Notes: generated by a model not told the origin, from the letters alone. A DNA stretch of 64,000 nt from Afipia massiliensis (GCF_001006325.2 NZ_LBIA02000001.1:3845501-3909500), one strand, 5' to 3'; shown: positions 10,206-20,055, numbered from the stretch's first letter. A program made the numbers and translations.

Positions 10206-10996
10206 GCAGCTTTTGCGTCCGGTCGCGGCACCTTGTCAAACAGCCGGAAGAAATTTTCCGTGGTCTGCTGCGCGATCTCGTCCTGCGAAACGCCGCGCGT
10301 TTCCGCCAGCACCCTGGCGGTCTCGGTCACGAAGGACGGTTCATTGCGCTTGCCGCGGAATTTCCCCGGCGCGAGATATGGCGCGTCGGTCTCGACCATG
10401 ATCCGGTCTGCCGGCAATTCGGCGGCGATGTCGCGGATCGCCTGCGAATTCTTGAACGTCAGGATGCCGGTGAAAGAAACCGACAGTCCGAGCGAGACAG
10501 CCTTCATCGCAAGTTCGCGGCCGCCGGTGTAGCAATGCAGCACAGCCTTGAACGGGCCCTTTGCGATTTCGTCCTCAAGAATCCGGCCGCAGGCTTCATC
10601 AGCTTCGCGCGTGTGAATCACCAGCGGCAGGCCGGTCACCCGCGCCGCCGCGATGTGCGCACGAAAGCCCCGCTCCTGCGCCTCCGGCGATCCGTCCTTG
10701 TAGAAGTTGTCCAGCCCCGCCTCGCCCAGCGCCACCACCTTCGGATGTTGCGTCAGCGCGATCAGCTCACTCGAGGTGATGCCGTCTTCTTCATCGGCGT
10801 TATGCGGATGCGTACCGACCGAACAATAGACGTTCGGAAACCGCGCGGTGATCGCCAGCAACGATTCGATCCGGCGCACGCGCGTCGAGATCGTGACAAT
10901 ACGTCCGACTCCCGCCGCTTCGGCGCGCGCGACAATGGCGTCGAGATCGTCCGCGAAGTCGGGGAAATCGAGGTGGCAATGGCTATCGACAAGCAT
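10202..10996 (-). CDS. TatD family metal-dependent hydrolase
   Basis: This is a 264-residue TatD-type DNase/hydrolase. The metal ligands are visible: DSHCHLDFPDF (HxH) at residues 4-14, GEAGLDNF, IHTREADEACG, HCYTGG and VETDAPYLAPG. The expected role is a 3'-5' exonuclease in DNA repair or quality control. An upstream frame without similarity precedes MLVDSHCHLD, so the ATG at 10996 is chosen; it lies 5 bp downstream of the metG stop. The 3' end overlaps the MBL gene (ATGA). Confidence 0.92.
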   Translation of the reverse strand: MLVDSHCHLDFPDFADDLDAIVARAEAAGVGRIVTISTRVRRIESLLAITARFPNVYCSVGTHPHNADEEDGITSSELIALTQHPKVVALGEAGLDNFYKDGSPEAQERGFRAHIAAARVTGLPLVIHTREADEACGRILEDEIAKGPFKAVLHCYTGGRELAMKAVSLGLSVSFTGILTFKNSQAIRDIAAELPADRIMVETDAPYLAPGKFRGKRNEPSFVTETARVLAETRGVSQDEIAQQTTENFFRLFDKVPRPDAKAA

Positions 10997-11001
10997 CAGG
11001 C

Positions 11002-12954
11002 TTAACCCGGCGAATCTTCTTTGGGTTCGACGTAACGCGGAAAAATCGGTGCAGGCGGCGGCAATTGCGTGCCGCCCTTGATCCGCGTCCCGAGTGCCGC
11101 GAAGTCGCGCGCGTCCGGTGCGATACCGAGAATATCGAGCAGCTTGGCGCACGCATCCGGCATCGCAGGCTGCGCGAGGATCGCAATCTGCCGCACAACC
11201 TCGGCCGTGACATACAGCACCGTTTGCTGACGCGAGGGATCGGTCTTGGCGAGCGCCCACGGTGCCTCTCCCGCGAAGTAGCGGTTGGCTTCCGCCACCA
11301 CAGCCCAGATCGCATTCAGCGCTTGATGAATCTGCTGCGTGCTCATGGCAGTGCGCGCCTGCTCGAGCATGCCGTCGGACATCGCGAGAATGGCATTGTC
11401 GTTGTCGCTGAATGCGCCCGGTACCGGCAGCACGCCCTGATACTGCTTGCCGATCATCGACAGCGAGCGCTGCGCCAGATTGCCGAGATCGTTGGCGAGA
11501 TCCGCATTGGTGCGCGCGACGATGGCTTCGTGATTGTAGTTGCCGTCCTGACCGAACGGCACTTCGCGGAGGAAAAAGTAGCGAAGCTGATCGACGCCGT
11601 ACGCATCGGCGAGACTGAACGGATCGACCACGTTGCCGACCGACTTCGACATTTTCTCGCCGCGGTTGAACAGGAAGCCGTGTGCGAACACGCGCTTCTG
11701 CACAGGAATACCCGCCGACATCAGGAATGCCGGCCAGTACACCGCGTGAAAGCGGATGATGTCCTTGCCGATGATGTGAACATCCGCCGGCCAGTAATTC
11801 CAGTTTGCGTCGCCCTCGTCCGGAAACCCGACGCCGGTGATGTAGTTGGTCAGCGCATCGACCCAGACATACATCACGTGGCCTTCGTCGTCCGGCACCT
11901 TCACGCCCCAGTCGAACGTGGTGCGCGAAATCGACAGGTCCTTCAACCCGCTTTTTACGAAGCTGATGACTTCATTCTTGCGGGAGTCCGGGCCGATGAA
12001 GTCCGGCTGGTTTTCGTAAAGCGCCAGCAGTTTGTCCTGATAGGCGGAGAGCTTGAAGAAATAGCTCTTCTCCTCGACCCACTCGACCGGCGTTCCCTGT
12101 GGGCCGCGCCGAACCTGGTCTTCGCCGACGACGGTTTCGTCCTCGGCGTAATAAGCCTCGTCGCGCACGGAATACCAGCCGGCGTAGCTGTCGAGATAGA
12201 TGTCGTCGTTCGTCGTCATCCGCTTCCAGATTTCCTGCGTCGCTTGATGATGCACGGACTCCGAGGTGCGGATGAAACGGTCGTAGGAAACATTCAGGCG
12301 CTGATCCATCTCCATGAAACGCGCGGCGTTGCGCGTCGCAAGATCCATCGGCGTCATGTTTTCCTTCTGCGCCGTCTGGACCATCTTCTGGCCGTGCTCG
12401 TCGGTGCCGGTCAGGAAAAACACATCCTTGCCGTCGAGCCGCTGAAAGCGCGCGAGCGCATCGGTCGCAATCGCTTCATAGGCGTGGCCGATGTGAGGTT
12501 CGCCATTCGGATAAGCGATCGCGGTCGTGATGTAGAAAGAATTTTTCGCGCGAGCGCTTGCGGCGCTCTGCGGAGCAGCCGACGCTTTGGGCTTCACTGG
12601 TTTTGCCGGTGCTTTCTTTGTCACCTGCTTTGCGGGCTGCGCAGTTTTCGCGGTAACTTTCTCAGCAGGCTTCTTTGTAACGGACTTTTTGATGGCGCTC
12701 TTTTTGGCGCCGGTCTTTTTGGCTACGGCCTTCTTGCCGGCACGCTTTGCAGCCGCTTTCTTTGCAACCTTCTTGGCTGTTTTTCCGACGACTTTCTTTG
12801 CGGCTTTCTTGACAGCTTTTTTTTCCGCCTTTTTGGTGGCCGCCTTGCGTCCCTTCTTCTTCGAGGAAACCGTCGCGCGCCGGGACGCTACTTTGCCAGC
12901 CGGTTTGACTGCTTTCTTTTTCTTCTTCGCGGCGGTTTTCTTGGCTTTGGCCAT
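11002..12954 (-). CDS. metG: methionine--tRNA ligase with lysine/alanine-rich N-terminal extension
   Basis: The catalytic core charges tRNA-Met. The first 137 residues are a histone-H1-like tail made of AKK/KKA repeats with no internal Met. The Rossmann core begins at about 138 ([20 protein letters not shown]), with the HIGH motif at 154-157 and [15 protein letters not shown] as the KMSKS loop. The core is the short MetG form. The ATG at 12954 is preceded by AAGGAAG with 4-nt spacing, so the extension appears to be translated. It sits between holB and tatD. The tail could bind tRNA, rRNA or DNA; this is inference. Confidence 0.93.
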   Translation of the reverse strand: MAKAKKTAAKKKKKAVKPAGKVASRRATVSSKKKGRKAATKKAEKKAVKKAAKKVVGKTAKKVAKKAAAKRAGKKAVAKKTGAKKSAIKKSVTKKPAEKVTAKTAQPAKQVTKKAPAKPVKPKASAAPQSAASARAKNSFYITTAIAYPNGEPHIGHAYEAIATDALARFQRLDGKDVFFLTGTDEHGQKMVQTAQKENMTPMDLATRNAARFMEMDQRLNVSYDRFIRTSESVHHQATQEIWKRMTTNDDIYLDSYAGWYSVRDEAYYAEDETVVGEDQVRRGPQGTPVEWVEEKSYFFKLSAYQDKLLALYENQPDFIGPDSRKNEVISFVKSGLKDLSISRTTFDWGVKVPDDEGHVMYVWVDALTNYITGVGFPDEGDANWNYWPADVHIIGKDIIRFHAVYWPAFLMSAGIPVQKRVFAHGFLFNRGEKMSKSVGNVVDPFSLADAYGVDQLRYFFLREVPFGQDGNYNHEAIVARTNADLANDLGNLAQRSLSMIGKQYQGVLPVPGAFSDNDNAILAMSDGMLEQARTAMSTQQIHQALNAIWAVVAEANRYFAGEAPWALAKTDPSRQQTVLYVTAEVVRQIAILAQPAMPDACAKLLDILGIAPDARDFAALGTRIKGGTQLPPPAPIFPRYVEPKEDSPG

Positions 12955-13037
12955 TACGCTTCCTTAGAATTTCTTACGGCGCCGACGTGTGCGCGATCAC
13001 TCAAATGGGGTGCTGCCAAACCGCTGCGATTATCCAG

Positions 13038-14099
13038 TTAGCGAGCCTGCGGGCGGGCCGCGGTGGCTTCGGCGAGCATGCCAAATACCGAGAAAACCAA
13101 CGGTTTCCGCTCCAGATTGAAGCTTTCCGTGTCGCGCGCGGCACTGTTGATCTTTTCCCATACCTCGGCCAGCCGTGCAAGGCGCGGCAGGTTTGCGCCA
13201 ACATCAGGCGCATGAAGGTGCCCCGTCAGCCAGCGGTCGATGGTGTCGACAAACGCTTTCAATCCGACACGGTCGTTGAGCGGAAGCGCATCGCCGAGAG
13301 CATGAAGTGCGCGCTGATCGAGCTGCGGCAACCGATTGAGGAGTTCAAGCGTACGTTGGTGAAGCCCGAGCGATTGCCCACCGAGCAACGTGAGGGCGCG
13401 GGCAACGCTTCCCTCCGCTGCATCTGCCGCCTCAGCCAGCGCCGGATCGCGGCGAGTTAACCCGCCTGCCTCAGCTACAGCCTGAATAACCTCGTCTGTC
13501 TCCAGCGGCCGCAACGGCAGCTTCCGGCACCGCGACTGGATGGTGGCGAGCACGCGCGCCGGTGCGTGACTGATCAGCAGGAACAGCGAACGTGCCGGCG
13601 GCTCTTCAAGAATCTTCAGCAGCGCGTTGGAGGCGTTGGCGTTGAGTTCATCCACGGTATCGACCACGCAAACGCGCCAGCCCCCGACGGATGCGGCGGT
13701 CGAACCGAAAAATCCGATGGTCTCGCGCGACTCGTCCACCGTGATGACGGTGCGCATCGTGCCCTTCTCATTGGCGGTGCGCTCCAGCGTGAGCAACCCG
13801 CCGTGACTTCCGTTTGCGACCTGTCGCGCCACAGGATGATCCTGATCGACGTAAAGACTGTCCGCCCCCTGAACGGCTTGCGCAGCAGGATCGGAATGGG
13901 CCAGCACAAACCGCGCCATGCGATAGGCCAGAGTCGCCTTTCCGATGCCCTGCGCGCCGCCAATCAGCCACGCGTGCGGAATGCGTCCGCTGCGATAGGC
14001 CGTCAGCAACGTCTGCTCGGCGTCACGATGACCGAACAGCGCGGTTGTTTCACGCGGCGCCGGGATAGCTACTTCTGGTTCGGATGACTTCGCGCTCAT
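13038..14099 (-). CDS. holB: DNA polymerase III subunit delta'
   Basis: This 353-residue clamp-loader subunit opens and loads the sliding clamp with tau/gamma and delta. It carries a Walker A-like GGAQGIGKATLAYRMA near residue 40 and the clamp-loader block VDELNANASNALLKILEEPP followed by ISHAPARVLATIQSRCRKLP, with the SRC motif. The C-terminal collar helices follow. Its start overlaps the tmk stop by 4 bp, and metG follows after about 80 bp. Gene order tmk-holB-metG is standard for this group. Confidence 0.93.
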   Translation of the reverse strand: MSAKSSEPEVAIPAPRETTALFGHRDAEQTLLTAYRSGRIPHAWLIGGAQGIGKATLAYRMARFVLAHSDPAAQAVQGADSLYVDQDHPVARQVANGSHGGLLTLERTANEKGTMRTVITVDESRETIGFFGSTAASVGGWRVCVVDTVDELNANASNALLKILEEPPARSLFLLISHAPARVLATIQSRCRKLPLRPLETDEVIQAVAEAGGLTRRDPALAEAADAAEGSVARALTLLGGQSLGLHQRTLELLNRLPQLDQRALHALGDALPLNDRVGLKAFVDTIDRWLTGHLHAPDVGANLPRLARLAEVWEKINSAARDTESFNLERKPLVFSVFGMLAEATAARPQAR

Positions 14100-14788
14100 G
14101 CCTTGGTGGTCTCGCGAACCGTGGCCACTGTGAACAGATGATCGCGCAAAGCTTTCCAGACCCGCTCGGCGACGGTCTTGGCATCGGCATCGGCGTCCAC
14201 CAGCGCGCAGCGCTGCGGATCGCTTTCAGCGATCTTGCGATAGGCGTCGCGCAGCTTCTCGTGAAAGCTCACGCCCTCGCCCTCGAACCGATCCGGCACA
14301 GCCGTCCCGCGCCGCTTCAGCGCGCGCTCCATGCCGATTGCGACGGGCACGTCCAGAATGATCGTGAGGTCAGGTTTGAGATTGCCGATGGTGACGCGCT
14401 CCATCGCCCGGATCAGCTTCGGATCGACCTTCCCCAATTCGCCCTGATAGACTCGCGTGGAATCCGTGAAGCGGTCGCACAACACCCACGTTCCCTGCGC
14501 CAGCGCCGGTTCGATCACCTGACTGACATGATCATCGCGCGCAGCAGCGAACAGCAGGGACTCCGTCTCGGGACCGAACGCCTTCGCCATGCCCGAGAGC
14601 AACAGATGCCGGATAATTTCCGCGCCGGCCGAGCCGCCGGGCTCGCGCGTCGTGATCGTCCGCAACTTGGCGGCGTTGAGACGATCCGCCAGCAACTGGA
14701 TCTGCGTTGATTTGCCGGAGCCCTCGCCGCCTTCAAAGGTAATGAAGCGCCCGCGCGGCGGCTGTTTCGGTTTAACGGTGTCAGCCAT
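14096..14788 (-). CDS. tmk: dTMP kinase
   Basis: Thymidylate kinase phosphorylates dTMP to dTDP. At 230 residues it shows the P-loop FEGGEGSGKSTQIQLLADRL, the REPGGSAGAE motif, the DR(Y/F) motif in LCDRFTDSTRVYQG and a lid region QRCALVD. The start at 14788 (MADTVKPKQPPRGRFITFEG) is chosen because a longer in-frame start at 14893 lies inside the upstream carboxypeptidase gene. It lies 1 bp after the carboxypeptidase stop and overlaps holB. Confidence 0.94.
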   Translation of the reverse strand: MADTVKPKQPPRGRFITFEGGEGSGKSTQIQLLADRLNAAKLRTITTREPGGSAGAEIIRHLLLSGMAKAFGPETESLLFAAARDDHVSQVIEPALAQGTWVLCDRFTDSTRVYQGELGKVDPKLIRAMERVTIGNLKPDLTIILDVPVAIGMERALKRRGTAVPDRFEGEGVSFHEKLRDAYRKIAESDPQRCALVDADADAKTVAERVWKALRDHLFTVATVRETTKA

Positions 14789-14789
14789 A

Positions 14790-16040
14790 TTACAGCTTCT
14801 CCGCGCCGGCGCGGAACAGGCCGATGACCAGTTCGCTGGCGCCGTCGATCGCGCGGCGGGTGGTTGAACCTGTCGCGACCGGTTCTGCCGCAACCAGCGG
14901 AGCTTCCATCGCGATGTTGCTGCCGCGCCAGACTTTCAACACGCCGATCCGCTGGCCGGGCGCGACCGGCGCACGCACCGGGCCGGTGTAAACGATACGC
15001 GCCACCAGCTTGTCGGTTCCGTTTCGCTGCACCATGACCTTGATGGGTTCGGGACTGGCCAGTTTGACCGAACGGTTTTCACCGCCGAACACGCGCGCGA
15101 AACCGACAGCTTGGTTCGCGGAGAACAGCGTCCGCGCCTCAAAATTGCGGAACCCCCATTCGAGCAACTTCTTGGCCTCCGTCGCTCGATCGTCGGAATC
15201 CGTCAGGCCATTGACGACCACGATCAATCGCAGGCCGTTCTGCACGGCGGAGCCGACCATGCCGTAGCCGCCCTCCTTGGTATGGCCGGTCTTCATACCA
15301 TCGGCGCCTTCGAGCATTGTCAGCAGCGGGTTGCGGTTCTGCTGGCGGATCTTGTTCCAGGTGAATTCGCGCTCGCCGAACAGCTTGTACTGATCCGGAT
15401 AGGTCAGAACGATGTGGCGCGCGAGCATTGCCAGTTCGCGCACGGTCATCTTGTTGCCGGGGTCCGGCAGGCCGCTCGAATTCCCAAAGGTCGATTTCGT
15501 CAGCCCGAGTTCACGTGCGCGTTTGGTCATCCGTTCGGCGAAGGCGGCTTCGGTGTTCGACAGGCCCTCAGCCAGCGCCATGCAGGAATCGTTGCCGCTC
15601 TGGATCACCGCGCCGCGGAGCAGGTCATCGACGCTGACGCGGCTGTTGATTGCCGCGAACATGGTTGAACCGCCTGACGGCGCACCGCCCTTGCGCCAGG
15701 TGTTCTCGCTGATCCTGAATTCATCGGTGGGCTTGATCTCACCCTTCTTGAGCGCGCTGAAGACCACCTCGGCCGTCATCAGCTTCATCATGCTGGACGG
15801 CGCGCGCAACTCGTCTGCGTTCTTCTCGAACAGGATGCTGCCGGATTTCGCCTCGATCAGGATCGCGGTCGGCGCATCGACCTCGTACCCGTCCTCTTTC
15901 TTGGCACCCTGCACGCTGTTGTTGGCGGCATAGGCCATCTCGCCCAGCGCCACGCCGGCCGTCAGGACCGCGGCGACGAGCGGCCAGAACCGCCCAGTCC
16001 GACGTCCACGAATCCGGGATGCTGTAAGAATGGCTGCCAT
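14790..16040 (-). CDS. D-alanyl-D-alanine carboxypeptidase (DacA/PBP5-type)
   Basis: This 416-residue penicillin-binding protein trims the terminal D-Ala of peptidoglycan pentapeptides in the periplasm. A basic N-terminus and the hydrophobic segment PLVAAVLTAGVALGEMAYA form a signal peptide. The active-site motifs are SMMK in LRAPSSMMKLMTAE, SGN in QSGNDSCMALAEG and KTG in DGMKTGHTKEGGYG. A C-terminal PBP5-like domain (about residues 300-400) follows, with an amphipathic end (ASELVIGLFRAGAEKL) that may attach to the membrane. It is the first gene of the tmk-holB-metG operon. Confidence 0.92.
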   Translation of the reverse strand: MAAILTASRIRGRRTGRFWPLVAAVLTAGVALGEMAYAANNSVQGAKKEDGYEVDAPTAILIEAKSGSILFEKNADELRAPSSMMKLMTAEVVFSALKKGEIKPTDEFRISENTWRKGGAPSGGSTMFAAINSRVSVDDLLRGAVIQSGNDSCMALAEGLSNTEAAFAERMTKRARELGLTKSTFGNSSGLPDPGNKMTVRELAMLARHIVLTYPDQYKLFGEREFTWNKIRQQNRNPLLTMLEGADGMKTGHTKEGGYGMVGSAVQNGLRLIVVVNGLTDSDDRATEAKKLLEWGFRNFEARTLFSANQAVGFARVFGGENRSVKLASPEPIKVMVQRNGTDKLVARIVYTGPVRAPVAPGQRIGVLKVWRGSNIAMEAPLVAAEPVATGSTTRRAIDGASELVIGLFRAGAEKL

Positions 16041-16153
16041 GTCGAGATTCCTGAGGATCGCCTTGTAACAGTTGGGCTGATACCAAACAACGTGCGGCTG
16101 ACCACCCCGGTGTTCACACAGCCTTCAAATTCTTGAAAAAAGGCAGCAAATCG

Positions 16154-17119
16154 ATGTCGTCATCGCGAATGATCTCGGCCAACGGCATCGAGATCAGTGT
16201 CACCGAACAAGGCTCAGGACCGCTGGTGCTGCTGTGCCACGGCTGGCCCGAATTGTCGCATTCATGGCGTCATCAGATTCCCGCCATCGCGGCAGCCGGT
16301 TTCCATGTCGTCGCTCCCGACATGCGCGGCTTCGGTCGGACCTCGGCCCCTCTGAACGTCGAGGCCTACTCCATCTTCGATCTGGTGGGCGACATGGTGG
16401 CGCTGGTCGCAGCGCTGGGTGAAACCAAGGCGATCATCATCGGCCACGATTGGGGCGCGCCGGTCGCATGGCATGCCGCCCTGTTCAGGCCCGATATCTT
16501 CACCGCCGTCGGCGGCCTGAGCGTCCCGCCGCCATGGCGAGGGCGCGAGCGGCCGCTGGAGACCCTGGCGAAGAGTGGGGTCAACAACTTCTACTGGCAA
16601 TATTTCCAGACGCCGGGTGTGGCGGAAGCCGAGTTCGAACGCGACGTCGATTTCACGATGCGTGCGGTCACCTTCGGCGTCGACTCATCACTGTTCCTGA
16701 AAGACGGACAGGGTTTTCTGGGCGATCCTGCAAAGGCGCGACCCCGCCCGGCCTGGGTGAGCGAGCAGGATCTGGCACACGTCGTTGAAACCTATTCACG
16801 CACCGGGTTTCGAGGCGGCCTGAACTGGTATCGCAACATCGACCGGAACTGGGAGCTGACCGCTCCGTGGCATGGCGCAAAGATCTATCAACCGTCGATC
16901 TTCATCGCCGGCGCAAACGATTCCGTGGTCACCGGCATCATCGGCGGAAAGCGGGTCACCGAGATGGATCGTGTGTTGCCTAACCTGCGGCGAAAGCTGC
17001 TGATCGAGGGTGCGGGTCACTGGATTCAGCAGGAGCGCCCCGACGAGGTCAACGCGGCGCTGGTGGAATTCCTGAACGGCGTACGGGATTTGCCTGTCGA
17101 CAGCGACTGGTCTCAGTAG
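16154..17119 (+). CDS. alpha/beta hydrolase, epoxide hydrolase-like
   Basis: This 321-residue alpha/beta hydrolase matches soluble epoxide hydrolases. It has the HGWPELSHSWRHQ oxyanion-hole loop, PDMRGFGRTSAP, and the nucleophile elbow IGHDWGAPVAW with Asp as nucleophile. A cap-domain tyrosine is in FYWQYFQTPGVAE, and the catalytic histidine is in GAGHWIQQERP near the C-terminus. The ATG at 16154 is preferred to a TTG at 16133. The gene is divergent from the carboxypeptidase, and its 3' end overlaps the convergent rlpA gene by 7 bp. Confidence 0.88.
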   Translation: MSSSRMISANGIEISVTEQGSGPLVLLCHGWPELSHSWRHQIPAIAAAGFHVVAPDMRGFGRTSAPLNVEAYSIFDLVGDMVALVAALGETKAIIIGHDWGAPVAWHAALFRPDIFTAVGGLSVPPPWRGRERPLETLAKSGVNNFYWQYFQTPGVAEAEFERDVDFTMRAVTFGVDSSLFLKDGQGFLGDPAKARPRPAWVSEQDLAHVVETYSRTGFRGGLNWYRNIDRNWELTAPWHGAKIYQPSIFIAGANDSVVTGIIGGKRVTEMDRVLPNLRRKLLIEGAGHWIQQERPDEVNAALVEFLNGVRDLPVDSDWSQ

Positions 17120-18045
17120 AGACCGCGACCCGACATTAGGTTGTTGTTGCTGGTGCGCGGAGCCGCTGCAAAGGAAGCGACAGGCTTCGTCGCCGACTCC
17201 TCGCCCCCCTCCTCAGCGTCAGCCTGAACGATGCGCTCGAAGCGACGTCCGCCCGGCCGTGCGGCGCGTGATGCCGAGACTTCCGACGCGCCGGCTGCCG
17301 CAAAATCTTCCTTGGTATGGCCGAGCGTATAGGGACGCCCCGCCGGCAGCGGAACATCTCCCCGCATGACACCGCGCGTCGGCGCGATATCCGGGACAAA
17401 GGCATTTGCCGACGCGATCCTGACGCCCGAAGGCGCCGGAGCCGGCTGCCCTGTCCGCAGCGTCGCCATCAACTGGCGGTCGTCCGATCCCTCCAGCGGA
17501 GCGCGTCCGACATACTCGACACGCACGCGCCCAACGCCATTCTCGTGGAATTCCAAAAGCTTGGCCGCGGTATTTGAGACATCGATCAAGCGATTGCCGT
17601 GGTAAGGACCACGGTCGTTGACACGCACGATCACCGACTTGCCGTTGGCCATATTGGTCACGCGCGCGTAGCTCGGCAGCGGCAGCGTTGGATGGGCAGC
17701 AGTGAGCGACGTCATGTCGAACACCTCGCCGTTGGCAGTCAGGCGGCCATGGAAGGCATCGCCATACCAGGAGGCCATGCCCTCGGCGCGATAGTTTGGA
17801 TCTTCTTCCGGCACATAGGTTTTGCCGGCAACGACATAGGGTTTGCCGACGCGATAGGTGCCACCGCCCTTGGGAACGGCTTCGCCGAAATCGACCACCC
17901 TGGGGCTGCTGGACACGCCGTATTTCGGATCGACACGACTGGAGAGTTTGTTGGACGCGCCGCAATTGGCGACCAGCAGGCACACGGCTCCCGCCGCTGC
18001 GACACGCAGGCCCGCCTTGCCCGATTCCCTGACGCTAATCCCCAT
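17113..18045 (-). CDS. rlpA: septal ring lytic transglycosylase RlpA family lipoprotein
   Basis: This 310-residue lipoprotein has an RlpA-like double-psi beta-barrel domain. The N-terminus ends in AVCLLVANCGAS, a plausible though imperfect lipobox. The barrel core shows GMASWYGDAFHGRLTANGE, MTSLTAAHPTLPLPS and VIVRVNDRGPYHGNRLIDVS. The Asp and His of the RlpA active centre are in GDAFHG and NDRGP. A disordered Pro/Ala-rich C-terminus replaces the SPOR domain. It likely acts on denuded glycan strands at the septum. The 18045 start is chosen because an upstream in-frame start at 18117 adds an unlikely basic leader. Confidence 0.88.
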   Translation of the reverse strand: MGISVRESGKAGLRVAAAGAVCLLVANCGASNKLSSRVDPKYGVSSSPRVVDFGEAVPKGGGTYRVGKPYVVAGKTYVPEEDPNYRAEGMASWYGDAFHGRLTANGEVFDMTSLTAAHPTLPLPSYARVTNMANGKSVIVRVNDRGPYHGNRLIDVSNTAAKLLEFHENGVGRVRVEYVGRAPLEGSDDRQLMATLRTGQPAPAPSGVRIASANAFVPDIAPTRGVMRGDVPLPAGRPYTLGHTKEDFAAAGASEVSASRAARPGGRRFERIVQADAEEGGEESATKPVASFAAAPRTSNNNLMSGRGLY

Positions 18046-18277
18046 AGAACCCCAAATAGCACTTTTCGCGCCGTCTTGCCTACCGGGCATCGCCGTGGCC
18101 GGACGCTCGCACTTCATACGGCGATTACCTTAACCCATTGCTTCCATGCCCGGAACGGCGAGATACGCGAGGTGGTAAACCAGAGATTGATTTTCCTAGC
18201 GCTTGCCGCCACCCGTTGCGCAGGCGATCTTCGCGCCCGCGACGGCCTTGGGGCGGTGGAAGCGTCTGAGATCCAAC

Positions 18278-18596
18278 ATGGAACGGCTGGTTTTCGGTCC
18301 TGCTTATCGGGGCGCTTCTGATCGCCGCAGCGGTTGTCCTGATCCGTCGGGCCGCACGGCGATGGTGGGACTATCTGCTGATCCTGGCGCTGGCCGGATT
18401 GCTGTTTCGGCCCCTCTACAACCTCGTCAGCGGTGACGTGTCGCGTTACCTGCCGGCGTTCATCTGGTCGGACGGCAGCGACGGAAAAGACCAGATTATT
18501 CTCGCCAGCATCGCGAGCACATTCCTGCTGCCGCTCGTCGTCTCGGCGCTCATCCTGTTGATCGTGAAGTGGATTGTGGCCATCAGCCATTCCTGA
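18278..18596 (+). pseudogene. small three-helix membrane protein with a start-proximal frameshift
   Basis: From 18279 to the TGA at 18594-18596 one frame reads as a membrane protein with three hydrophobic segments (WFSVLLIGALLIAAAVVLIRR, WWDYLLILALAGLLF and STFLLPLVVSALILLIVKW). Its codon use fits the neighbours, but the frame has no ATG, GTG or TTG before its first helix, and a TGA lies at 18267-18269. The only nearby ATG (18278) is in the next frame. Deleting one G after that ATG would give MNGWFSVLLIG. I read it as a gene broken by a one-base insertion, or a sequencing error. A shorter version starting at 18399 would lose the first helices. Confidence 0.45.
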
Positions 18597-18726
18597 CCGG
18601 CCCGAGAGGGATCGTTCGGCAGGCGCACTTTTTTGCCGCCGATGTTGCCGGGGCGTGACAGGTGGAGCGGTGATTCTAGGTTACAAACGATGCAATTGAA
18701 TTGTTTCGAACGCAGGACATTTTGAT

Positions 18727-19482
18727 ATGAAAAAGTTCCTTCTCGCCACGACAATTCTCGGCGCAGCCATCGCCTCCGCATCCGCCGCTGACATGAGCCG
18801 CCCTTACACGAAGGCTCCTATCTATGTCGCGCCAGTCTACAACTGGACCGGATTCTACGTCGGCGCGCACATCGGTGCAGCCTTCGGCGGAAGCGACACG
18901 GTCGAACAGGTTCTTCCTGCACCTGCCCTCTTCCCTCTCTCGGCAAGCAGCCGCGACGCCACGTTCCTCGGCGGTGGCCAGATCGGCGCCGACTATCAGT
19001 TCGCCCCGAATTGGCTGATCGGTGTCGAAGGCCAGATCAGCGGCCTGGCCAGCAGCGACCGCACCTTCACCAGCACGTTCAGCGGCGGTGTCGTCATCAA
19101 CGATCGTTCCAGCGACTGGCTCGCTTCTGTGACTGGCCGCCTCGGTTACGTGTCCGGTCCGCTCCTGATCTACGGCAAGGGCGGCGTCGCATTCCGCGAT
19201 GACAGCGACATCAGCTTCACGGTCGCGAACCTGGCGACTCCGTTCATCATCAACCGCGAGACCACTGGCTGGACCGTCGGCGGCGGCCTGGAATACATGT
19301 TCGCTCAGAACTGGTCGGCCAAGATCGAGTACCAGTACTATGATTTCGACCGCACCAACTTCTCGACCGTAGCGGGATCGACCACGCCGGTGGCCTTCAG
19401 CTACAAGGAAGACCTGCACACTGTGAAAGTTGGCGTGAACTATCACTTCAACTGGGGCGGCCCGGTCGTCGCCAAGTACTGA
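18727..19482 (+). CDS. outer membrane beta-barrel protein (Omp25/Omp31-like)
   Basis: This 251-residue protein has a clear signal peptide (MKKFLLATTILGAAIASASA, cleavage before ADMSRP). Then comes the conserved rhizobial opening YTKAPIYVAPVYNWTGFYVG and an eight-strand barrel pattern with alternating aromatic residues. It ends with VKVGVNYHFNW and a terminal tyrosine, close to the usual C-terminal aromatic. It is a porin-family or Omp25/31-like surface protein. A paralogue lies at 31882-32538 on the other strand. Confidence 0.88.
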   Translation: MKKFLLATTILGAAIASASAADMSRPYTKAPIYVAPVYNWTGFYVGAHIGAAFGGSDTVEQVLPAPALFPLSASSRDATFLGGGQIGADYQFAPNWLIGVEGQISGLASSDRTFTSTFSGGVVINDRSSDWLASVTGRLGYVSGPLLIYGKGGVAFRDDSDISFTVANLATPFIINRETTGWTVGGGLEYMFAQNWSAKIEYQYYDFDRTNFSTVAGSTTPVAFSYKEDLHTVKVGVNYHFNWGGPVVAKY

Positions 19483-19649
19483 GTACTGAAAGCTTCAGTT
19501 TCTGCCATTAGAACTTAGGCCCGGCCATGCGCCGTTTTGTGGTTTGCGGCCAGCGGCAAGGCCGAATGGTCATCAGGGCAGCGGTCTTGGAGGCAATCAC
19601 CTCTTTCGCTACCCCGTTCGCTTTGCTAAGTGCTGGTTTCCAAAGCGCA

Positions 19650-19739
19650 GGAAGGGTGGCCGAGTGGTTTAAGGCACCGGTCTTGAAAACCGGCGTGCCT
19701 GCAAGGGCACCGTGGGTTCGAATCCCACCCCTTCCGCCA
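19650..19739 (+). tRNA. tRNA-Ser (anticodon TGA)
   Basis: This is a class II tRNA of 90 nt including an encoded CCA. The acceptor stem GGAAGGG pairs with CCCTTCC, the anticodon stem-loop is CCGGT-CTTGAAA-ACCGG with TGA at positions 34-36, a long variable arm follows, and the T arm is GTGGG-TTCGAAT-CCCAC. It decodes UCN serine codons. It is useful as an intact reference for the damaged tRNA-Ser at 35245. Confidence 0.95.
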
Positions 19740-20055
19740 TGTCAGCGTTTTTCCCGAACTTTTTCAATCGTCTAACGCCGGCACCTGTTTCTAGCCACGG
19801 TTCTGCCCACGAGCGAAATGGCGTGTGGTGCGGACGGAGATGGTCGCATGCGCTCTCAATCCTCGCGATGGTCACTATCAATGGGTGACCATCTGGCCGG
19901 TACTGAACGGGTGGATCGCGCCGTGACGTGGCTTGACCGGGTGCCGGTCGCCCCCTGCGTGGCGTCATTTAGGTCGCAGCCCTAATGCGAAAAATGGACT
20001 CGATTCTCGTTCGGCGCAGGAACTAGAATGGTGAACCCTTGGCAGGGCGGTCACG
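19740..20055. other. intergenic region without a recognised gene
   Basis: These 316 bp lie between tRNA-Ser and the small zinc-ribbon gene. I find no convincing reading frame on either strand and no strong terminator apart from T-rich runs after the tRNA (GTTTTTCCC, ACTTTTTC at about 19745-19765), which could end the tRNA transcript. Confidence 0.5.

Noticed and set aside
11065-13041. A 658-codon plus frame opposite metG
   Set aside because: It is antisense to a clear tRNA synthetase and its cysteine/phenylalanine-rich end simply mirrors the lysine tail.
18114-18590. A 158-codon minus frame opposite the small membrane protein
   Set aside because: Its translation is rich in Arg, Gln and Asp with no hydrophobic core. 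The plus frame has the coding character.
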